Shown here piece after piece: positions 56,432-61,748 of a DNA stretch of 61,748 nucleotides. The notes beneath the pieces were generated by a model. That model was not told the DNA's origin and searched no databases. It worked only from the letters and a program-made list of their open reading frames with translations. The stretch comes from Streptomyces roseochromogenus subsp. oscitans DS 12.976 (GTDB lineage Bacteria; Actinomycetota; Actinomycetes; Streptomycetales; Streptomycetaceae), in the NCBI RefSeq assembly GCF_000497445.1, contig NZ_CM002285.1:4775369-4837116 (forward strand). Reading direction: 5' to 3'. The translations under genes were made by a program, and so were the position numbers. Positions within the stretch are counted from its first letter, which is position 1. Each line of letters starts with the position of its first letter.

Positions 56432-57322
56432 TCAGGCGGCGAGAAGGAAGCGGGCGGTGGGCGGGCCGCGCCGGATCACCGTGTGCTGGAGGGCGCCGGT
56501 GTGCGGGGCGGGTGGCTCGTCCGCGGCGGTGCGACGGCCGCGCGGGCCGGGCCCGGCGACGGGCAGCAACTCGGCGCACAGGGCGCACGCCAGCGCGAGC
56601 GCCGCGCGCAGGGATCGTACGAGCGCCCCCTCCGCGACTCCATGCGCCGACAGCTCGATCAGCCGCATCAGAGCCAGGTCGCCGCGGCGCAGCAGCCAGC
56701 CGGCGGCGACGGCCGCGAGGATGTGGCCGAGCAGCATCGGCAGCGAAGGCAGCAGCGCGGCGGAGGAGCCGGTGACGTCGTATGCGTGGGACAGGCCGCC
56801 CGGCACGGTCACGGACCGGCCGGAGCGGTCGATGAGGTGCGCGGCGAGCAGGACGTGGAAGGCGCGCCCGGGGGTGAGGGCGCCGGGGCTCGACCCGCAC
56901 AGGTACCGCGCGGCCTGCTCGACCAGCGCGGTGTCGCTGAGCGAGGAGCCCAGCGAGCCCGTCGCGCCCGGTGAGCTGGTGGAGCCGGCGGGGTTCATCG
57001 ACCCCATCGACCCCGTCGCCATCTGCCCCGAGACCATGGCGGCCCCGTGCTGGCCCAGCCCGAACAGCGTGTGCAGGGCGGTCTGGCCGAGCGCGAGGAG
57101 CGCGGCGATGCCGGGCAGCGAGCGGGCCCGCCCGGCGAGTGGCACCACGAGCAGCAGACAGCCGACGAACCCCGCGCCCAGCGTCCACAGCGGCACGCTC
57201 GCACAGGAGGCGAGGGCGTGCCCGCACGCGGCAAGCGCGACACAGACCGCGGCGAACACCGCGGCCCGCAGGATCCGGAGCCCGGCTCCGGGGCACTCCG
57301 TGCGCGGGTGGGGGGCAGTCAT
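56432..57322 (-). CDS. Met/His-rich multi-pass membrane protein of the copper cluster
   Basis: 296 residues with four or five membrane segments. A Met/His/Gly/Ser-rich loop (GLGQHGAAMVSGQMATGSMGSMNPAGSTSS, about 85-114) is suited to metal binding. No family I can name with certainty; its place at the head of the copper genes, 166 bp upstream of YcnI, suggests a copper-related transporter or sensor. ATG 57322 is chosen over an open frame to 57391. Confidence 0.8.
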   Translation of the reverse strand: MTAPHPRTECPGAGLRILRAAVFAAVCVALAACGHALASCASVPLWTLGAGFVGCLLLVVPLAGRARSLPGIAALLALGQTALHTLFGLGQHGAAMVSGQMATGSMGSMNPAGSTSSPGATGSLGSSLSDTALVEQAARYLCGSSPGALTPGRAFHVLLAAHLIDRSGRSVTVPGGLSHAYDVTGSSAALLPSLPMLLGHILAAVAAGWLLRRGDLALMRLIELSAHGVAEGALVRSLRAALALACALCAELLPVAGPGPRGRRTAADEPPAPHTGALQHTVIRRGPPTARFLLAA

Positions 57323-57508
57323 GGCGGGCCCATCATCGCACTGCGTCCATCGGCGTCCCACGGCAGGGCCGCGGGATAGCCCCTCATACACCGATTCCTC
57401 CGGCGGCGCATCGGCTGTATGGGCGGAGTCACGTCAACGGTGTGCTTACGGCCCGCTTTGGGCGGCAATACGTATCGGTATGTCGAGCCGCGGCCAGGAG
57501 GCTGGAGC

Positions 57509-57955
57509 ATGAGCATCTGGTGGTCACTCCATCTGCGCCGCGAGGCCGCGAGCGTGCCGCTCGCCCGACGGCTGCTGATCGGCACCATGGAGACGGCCGG
57601 CGTCGACCCCGAGATCTCCTACGACCTGTCCGTCGCCCTCACCGAAGCCTGCGCGAACGCTGTCGAGCATGGCGGGCACACCCCGCACGGCGGCTCCTCG
57701 GGGGCGTACCGGGTGACCGCGTATCTCGACGGCGAGAAGTGCCGTATCGAAGTGGCCGATTCCGGACCGGGGTTCGCGCGTGCCCAGGAGATCCGCCCCG
57801 CCCGCCCGGACGCCGAGCATGGCCGGGGGCTCTGTCTCATCCAGGAACTCGCCGATCACGTCCAGATCGGCGCCAAGCCCGGCCGGGGCGGCACGGTGGT
57901 CAGCTTCGACAAGATCCTCAAGTGGAAGAAGGATCCTCCACTGCTCATCGCTTGA
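57509..57955 (+). CDS. Anti-sigma-factor-type ATP-binding protein (RsbW-like)
   Basis: 148 residues of the HATPase_c_2 family. The N box is ALTEACANAVEHGG and the G1 box ADSGPGFARAQ; GRGLCLIQELADHV is the G2 region. Such proteins bind sigma factors or anti-sigma antagonists and phosphorylate the latter. AGGAGG before ATG 57509 sets the start. The gene is divergent from the Met/His-rich membrane gene and convergent with the MocR gene. Confidence 0.9.
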   Translation: MSIWWSLHLRREAASVPLARRLLIGTMETAGVDPEISYDLSVALTEACANAVEHGGHTPHGGSSGAYRVTAYLDGEKCRIEVADSGPGFARAQEIRPARPDAEHGRGLCLIQELADHVQIGAKPGRGGTVVSFDKILKWKKDPPLLIA

Positions 57956-57960
57956 GCGGT

Positions 57961-59325
57961 TCAGGCGGTCAGTACCTTCGCCAGCACCTCCAGCGCCTCC
58001 GGGTACGCCCGCTCGCGGGGTGTGCCGTAGCCGACGACCAGGCCCTGCGGGCGGCCGGGGCCGGGGGCGTGCCAGTGGTCGCCGAGGGCGCCGAGGGCGA
58101 GGCCCTCCGCCTCCGCGCGGGCCAGCACCTCGGCCTCGTCGGGCACGTCGATCAGCGCGTGCAGCCCCGCCGCGATCCCGTGCACGCTCCTGCCCGCCCC
58201 CAGCCGGTCCAGCAGCTGGTCCCGGCGGCGCCGGTAGCGCAGCCGGCACGCGCGTACGTGCCGGTCGTAGGCGTGGCTGTCGATCAGTTCGGCGAGCGCG
58301 AGCTGGCCGATGGTCTCGGTGTGGTGGTCGCTGTGCAGCTTGGCGTCGGCGACCGCGTCGACCAGCTGCGGCGGCAGCACCATCCAGCCGAGCCGCAGCG
58401 CCGGGCCGAGCGTCTTGGAGGCGGTGCCGAGGTACACCACCCGGCCGGGTGCCATGCCCTGCAGCGCGCCCACCGGCTGGCGGTCGTAGCGGAACTCCCC
58501 GTCGTAGTCGTCCTCGACGATCAGTCCGCCACACGCGCGTGCCCAGTCGCCGAGTGCCCGCCGCCGCTCCGGGTGCAGGGTCACACCGGTCGGGTACTGG
58601 TGCGCCGGGGTGACCACCACGGCGGCCGCCTCGCCCAGCTGCTCGGGGCGCACCCCGCGTGCGTCGACCGGCACCGGCAGGACCGTTCCGCCGTTGCGCC
58701 GTACGACCTCCCGGTGGAACGGCAGCCCGGGGTCCTCCATGGCGACGGCGGCGCCGTCCAGCACGCGCGTGAGCAGCGCGAGGCCCTGGACGTACCCGGA
58801 GGTGATGACGATCCGCTCCGGCGGCGCGAGCACCCCGCGCGCCCGGCCCAGATAGCCGGAGAGCGCCGTGCGCAGCTCGATCCGGCCGCGCGGGTCGCCG
58901 TAGTCGTACGCCAGTGAGGGTGCCGTCGCGATGGCCCGGCGCAGCGCGCGCAGCCAGGCGGCCGCCGGGAAGGCGCCGACGTCCGGGCTGCCGGGGCGCA
59001 GATCGAAACGCGGGGCACGCGTGCGTGTCGCCGTGCCGGGTTCCGCCGACTCGACGGCGGGCAGCTCGGCGACCCGGGTGCCCGAGCCCTGGCGCGCCGT
59101 CAGATATCCCTCGGCGACGAGCTGGTCGTAGGCGGCCTTGGTGGTGCCGCGCGAGATCCCGAGCTCGGCCGCGAGCCGCCGGGTGGCCGGCAGCCGGGTC
59201 CCGGGCGCGAGCCGCCCGTCCCGTACGGCATCCCGCAGCGCCCGTTCGAGCCCGATACGACGGCCGTCCGCCGAGTCGGGTTCGAGATGCAGATCCACAC
59301 CCACACCGGACCAGAAGTCGTTCAC
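57961..59325 (-). CDS. MocR/PdxR-type GntR regulator with aminotransferase-like domain
   Basis: 454 residues. An N-terminal GntR winged HTH (RIGLERALRDAVRDGRLAPGTRLPATRRLAAELGISRGTTKAAYDQLVAEGYL) is fused to a class I aminotransferase-like domain with PLP lysine K304 in GTASKTLGPALRLGW. PdxR members regulate vitamin B6 genes. GTG 59325 has GGGGGAAGG upstream. No pdx gene is adjacent. Confidence 0.9.
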   Translation of the reverse strand: MNDFWSGVGVDLHLEPDSADGRRIGLERALRDAVRDGRLAPGTRLPATRRLAAELGISRGTTKAAYDQLVAEGYLTARQGSGTRVAELPAVESAEPGTATRTRAPRFDLRPGSPDVGAFPAAAWLRALRRAIATAPSLAYDYGDPRGRIELRTALSGYLGRARGVLAPPERIVITSGYVQGLALLTRVLDGAAVAMEDPGLPFHREVVRRNGGTVLPVPVDARGVRPEQLGEAAAVVVTPAHQYPTGVTLHPERRRALGDWARACGGLIVEDDYDGEFRYDRQPVGALQGMAPGRVVYLGTASKTLGPALRLGWMVLPPQLVDAVADAKLHSDHHTETIGQLALAELIDSHAYDRHVRACRLRYRRRRDQLLDRLGAGRSVHGIAAGLHALIDVPDEAEVLARAEAEGLALGALGDHWHAPGPGRPQGLVVGYGTPRERAYPEALEVLAKVLTA

Positions 59326-59349
59326 GAAAACCTTCCCCCTAGGCACGCG

Positions 59350-59382
59350 AATGGCCGGGCACCTCCCCGGTACCCGGCCATT
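59350..59382 (-). terminator. Terminator between pepP-like gene and MocR gene
   Basis: AATGGCCGGG (59350-59359) pairs with CCCGGCCATT (59373-59382), a 10-bp perfect stem with a 13-nt loop. It lies between the aminopeptidase stop and the MocR start on the same strand, only 67 bp apart. Confidence 0.7.
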
Positions 59383-59392
59383 CAAACGCAGA

Positions 59393-60880
59393 TCAGCCCT
59401 TCAGCGCGGCCATCCACGCCTCGACCTCGTCGGAGCGGCGCGGCAGCCCGGCCGAAAGGTTCCTGTTGCCGTCCTCCGTGACCAGGATGTCGTCCTCGAT
59501 CCGCACACCGATCCCCCGGTACTCCTCCGGCACGGTCAGGTCGTCGGCCTGGAAGTACAGCCCCGGCTCGACGGTGAGGACCATGCCCGGCTCCAGCGTG
59601 CCGTCCACGTACGTCTCGGTCCGCGCGGCGGCGCAGTCGTGGACGTCCATGCCGAGCATGTGACCGGTGCCGTGCAGGGTCCAGCGGCGCTGCAGGCCCA
59701 GCTCCAGGACGCGTTCGACCGGGCCCTCGACCAGGCCCCACTCGACGAGCCTCGTGGCGAGCACGTGCTGGGCGGCGTCGTGGAAGTCGCGGTACTTGGC
59801 GCCAGGCTGTACGGCCGCGATACCGGCCTCCTGGGCCTCGTACACCGCGTCGTAGATCTTCTTCTGGATCTCGCTGTACGTGCCGTTGACCGGCAGCGTG
59901 CGCGTGACGTCGGCGGTGTACAGCGTGTGGGTCTCCACGCCGGCGTCGAGCAGGAGCAGGTCGCCGGAGCGGACCGGGCCGTCGTTGCGGACCCAGTGCA
60001 GCGTGCAGGCGTGCGGGCCGGCGGCGCAGATGGAGCCGTAGCCGACGTCGTTGCCCTCCACGCGCGCGCGGAGGAAGAAGGTGCCCTCGATGTAGCGCTC
60101 GCTGGTCGCCTCGGCCTTGTCGAGGACCTTCACGACGTCCTCGAAGCCGCGGACCGTCGAGTCGACGGCCTTCTGCAGCTCGCCGATCTCGAAGTCGTCC
60201 TTGACCAGCCGGGCCTCGGAGAGGAAGACGCGCAGCTCCTCGTCGCGTTCGGCGGTGACCTTGTCGGTCAGGGCGGCCTCGATGCCGGCGTCGTAGCCGC
60301 GGACCACGCGGACCGGGCCGGTGGCCTCGCGGAGCTGGCCGGCGAGCTCGCGCACGTCGGCGGCCGGGATGCCGTGGAGCGCCTCGGACTCGGTGAGGGA
60401 GTGGCGGCGGCCGACCCACAGCTCGCCCTGGCCGGAGAGCCAGAACTCGCCGTTCTCGCGGTCGGAGCGGGGCAGGAGGTAGATCGTCGCCTCGTGGCCC
60501 TCGGCAGCGGGCTCCAGGACCAGGACGCCGTCCTCGGTCTGGTTGCCGGTGAGGTACGCGTACTCGACGGACGAGCGGAAGGCGTACTCGGTGTCGTTCG
60601 AGCGGGTCTTCAGGTTGCCCGCCGGGATCACCAGGCGCTCGCCCGGGAAGCGGGCGGAGAGCGCGGCGCGGCGGCGCGCGGTCTCGGCGGCCTGCGGGAT
60701 CGGCTGCAGGTCACGCAGCTCCGTGTCGGCCCAGCCGGACTTCATGTTCTCGGCCAGCTCGTCGGAGACACCCGGGTACAGGCCGTTCTTCCGCTGCTTG
60801 ATGGGCTCCTCGGACTCAGTTTCCGGGCCCGCTGCGGTAGCAGCTTCATCGGGCACGGCCGGGTTGAGTTCGTCGGCCAC
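59393..60880 (-). CDS. pepP: Xaa-Pro aminopeptidase (M24B)
   Basis: 495 residues. It removes the N-terminal residue before proline. The N-terminal non-catalytic domain is followed by the pita-bread domain with metal ligands in LLLDAGVETHTLYTADVTRT (two Asp), HGTGHMLGMDVHD (His), TVEPGLYF (Glu) and GVRIEDDILV (Glu). GTG 60880 is preceded by GAGGAGG. A second M24 protein in the window (41787-42629) is shorter and not a close copy. Confidence 0.93.
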   Translation of the reverse strand: MADELNPAVPDEAATAAGPETESEEPIKQRKNGLYPGVSDELAENMKSGWADTELRDLQPIPQAAETARRRAALSARFPGERLVIPAGNLKTRSNDTEYAFRSSVEYAYLTGNQTEDGVLVLEPAAEGHEATIYLLPRSDRENGEFWLSGQGELWVGRRHSLTESEALHGIPAADVRELAGQLREATGPVRVVRGYDAGIEAALTDKVTAERDEELRVFLSEARLVKDDFEIGELQKAVDSTVRGFEDVVKVLDKAEATSERYIEGTFFLRARVEGNDVGYGSICAAGPHACTLHWVRNDGPVRSGDLLLLDAGVETHTLYTADVTRTLPVNGTYSEIQKKIYDAVYEAQEAGIAAVQPGAKYRDFHDAAQHVLATRLVEWGLVEGPVERVLELGLQRRWTLHGTGHMLGMDVHDCAAARTETYVDGTLEPGMVLTVEPGLYFQADDLTVPEEYRGIGVRIEDDILVTEDGNRNLSAGLPRRSDEVEAWMAALKG

Positions 60881-61036
60881 GTGATCCTCCTCGGTACGAC
60901 GTGTGATCTCCCCCGGGCCCGCGACGCTCACGCTTGTGGCCGAGCGGGGGCCTCCATCATCGTACGGTCGTACGGTGGACGGACCCGGGCCGGATGACCT
61001 GTTATGCCCGGTCATGCCGACACCCTGAGGCTTCGC

Positions 61037-61748
61037 TCACTCGAAGCGGGCCGCCAGCAGCACCACGTCCTCCTCGCTGTCGGCCGCGTCCAGGCCGTTC
61101 GGCAGGACGGCGCGCAGCACGTGGTCGGCGACGGCGCCGGGGTCGCGGCGCAGCGCGCGCGGGATGCTCGCCGCGGCCGCGTGCAGGCGGGCGAAGGCGC
61201 GGTCCATGGGGTCGCCGGTACGGTGCAGCAGCCCGTCGGTGTAGAGCAGGACCGTCTCTCCGGCCTCGGCCTGGAACTCCACGCTGGGCGCCTCCCAGCA
61301 GGCGAGCATGCCGAGCGGGGCGGAGACGGAGGTCTCGGCGAACTCGGTGCGCCGTGCGCCGATCAGCAGCGGCGGGCTGTGTCCGGCGCCGGCCAGTGTG
61401 ACCTTGCGCAGGGCGGGCTCACAGTAGGCGAACAGCGCGGTGGCCGAGCGCGCAGGCTCGGTCAGCCGCAGCAGCAGCTCCAGATCGGACAGGACGGCGA
61501 CCGGATCCTCGCCCTCCATCACGGCGTAGGCCCGCAGAGAGGCGCGCAGGCGGCCCATCGCGGCCACCGCGCTCGGGCCTGAGCCGGTGACCGAGCCGAC
61601 GGAGAGGCCGAGCGCGGCGTCCGGCAGCGGCAGCGCGTCGTACCAGTCGCCGCCGCCACGCGGGCCGGTGCGGTGCCGGGCGGCGAGCTGCACGCCGGGC
61701 ACGCGGGGCAGCCGGGTGGGCAGCAGTTCCTCGGTGATGGTCGCCACG
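61037..61748 (-). CDS. PP2C-type (SpoIIE-like) protein phosphatase (partial)
   Basis: At least 236 residues, cut by the right end of the window (5' end missing). The opening ELLPTRLPRVPGVQLAARHRTGPRGGGDWYDALPLPDAALGL is internal to SpoIIE/RsbU phosphatases, so an N-terminal sensor domain probably lies outside. GGDWYD, LLYTDGLLHR and SEEDVVLLAARF keep their metal-binding Asp. In the second motif, normally GDVxGHG, this protein reads GSVTGSG, so that Asp is lost. Confidence 0.88.
   Translation of the reverse strand, partial: VATITEELLPTRLPRVPGVQLAARHRTGPRGGGDWYDALPLPDAALGLSVGSVTGSGPSAVAAMGRLRASLRAYAVMEGEDPVAVLSDLELLLRLTEPARSATALFAYCEPALRKVTLAGAGHSPPLLIGARRTEFAETSVSAPLGMLACWEAPSVEFQAEAGETVLLYTDGLLHRTGDPMDRAFARLHAAAASIPRALRRDPGAVADHVLRAVLPNGLDAADSEEDVVLLAARFE

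Overview
The window is high-GC DNA from a Streptomyces chromosome, from the core region near oriC. The evidence is conserved gene content and order: ssb-rpsR-rplI, dnaB, ssgR-ssgA, thiC, cydAB-cydCD, serS, pheA and the dtpA/ECuC/Sco copper cluster. At least six perfect and three one-mismatch copies of the 14-bp ParB site parS (GTTTCACGTGAAAC) support the same placement, as do three groups of DnaA-box-like 9-mers. I see no insertion sequence, prophage, CRISPR array, tRNA or rRNA gene.

Layout. 1-4.3 kb: end of ssb, rpsR, rplI, a MATE exporter and replicative helicase dnaB. 4.4-12.5 kb: accessory metabolism and regulation (beta-lactamase-fold enzyme, two GNAT proteins, a MarR/MFS pair, a GlcG/HbpS-like protein, a HAD phosphatase, a flavohaemoglobin-like protein, a Nudix hydrolase). 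12.5-16.4 kb: a LysR regulator, a compact holin-like/tyrosine phosphatase/PLP-lyase operon, a cupin and a small membrane protein. 16.6-19.9 kb: the sporulation pair ssgR-ssgA and a convergent YibE/F-type membrane protein. 20-22 kb: a TPP riboswitch and thiC. 22-27.5 kb: a membrane protein, a metallophosphoesterase, a LacI regulator, a HisC-type aminotransferase and a cyclophilin-like protein. 27.6-35.7 kb: the bd-oxidase genes cydA, cydB and fused cydCD behind a perfect Rex operator, followed by a DevS/DosS-like orphan sensor kinase. 35.7-42.6 kb: a HAD phosphatase, an LLM oxidoreductase, KptA, a MerR regulator, an EphD-like hydrolase/SDR fusion and an M24 peptidase-like protein. 42.9-46.7 kb: two ABC ATPase/permease pairs. 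47.1-50.9 kb: an interspersed repeat, a second HAD phosphatase coupled to serS, a dense DnaA-box group and pheA. 51-57.3 kb: the copper cluster (DyP peroxidase, CopC-CopD fusion, PCuAC-type lipoprotein, Sco, YcnI, Met/His-rich membrane protein). 57.5 kb to the end: an anti-sigma-type ATPase, a MocR regulator, an Xaa-Pro aminopeptidase and a partial SpoIIE-type phosphatase.

How it fits together. Protein-coding genes are ordinary core and accessory Streptomyces genes. The unusual layer is chromosome-biology sequence laid over them: a parS-like site built into the expression-platform side of a TPP riboswitch, a parS site that supplies the start codon of cydCD, parS sites inside two reading frames, DnaA-box groups before dnaB, after kptA and between serS and pheA, and a likely DNA-damage (PafBC-type) promoter before dnaB. 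Respiration and copper are the main physiological themes: Rex-controlled cytochrome bd beside a probable haem-GAF kinase, and a cluster for copper delivery outside the membrane.
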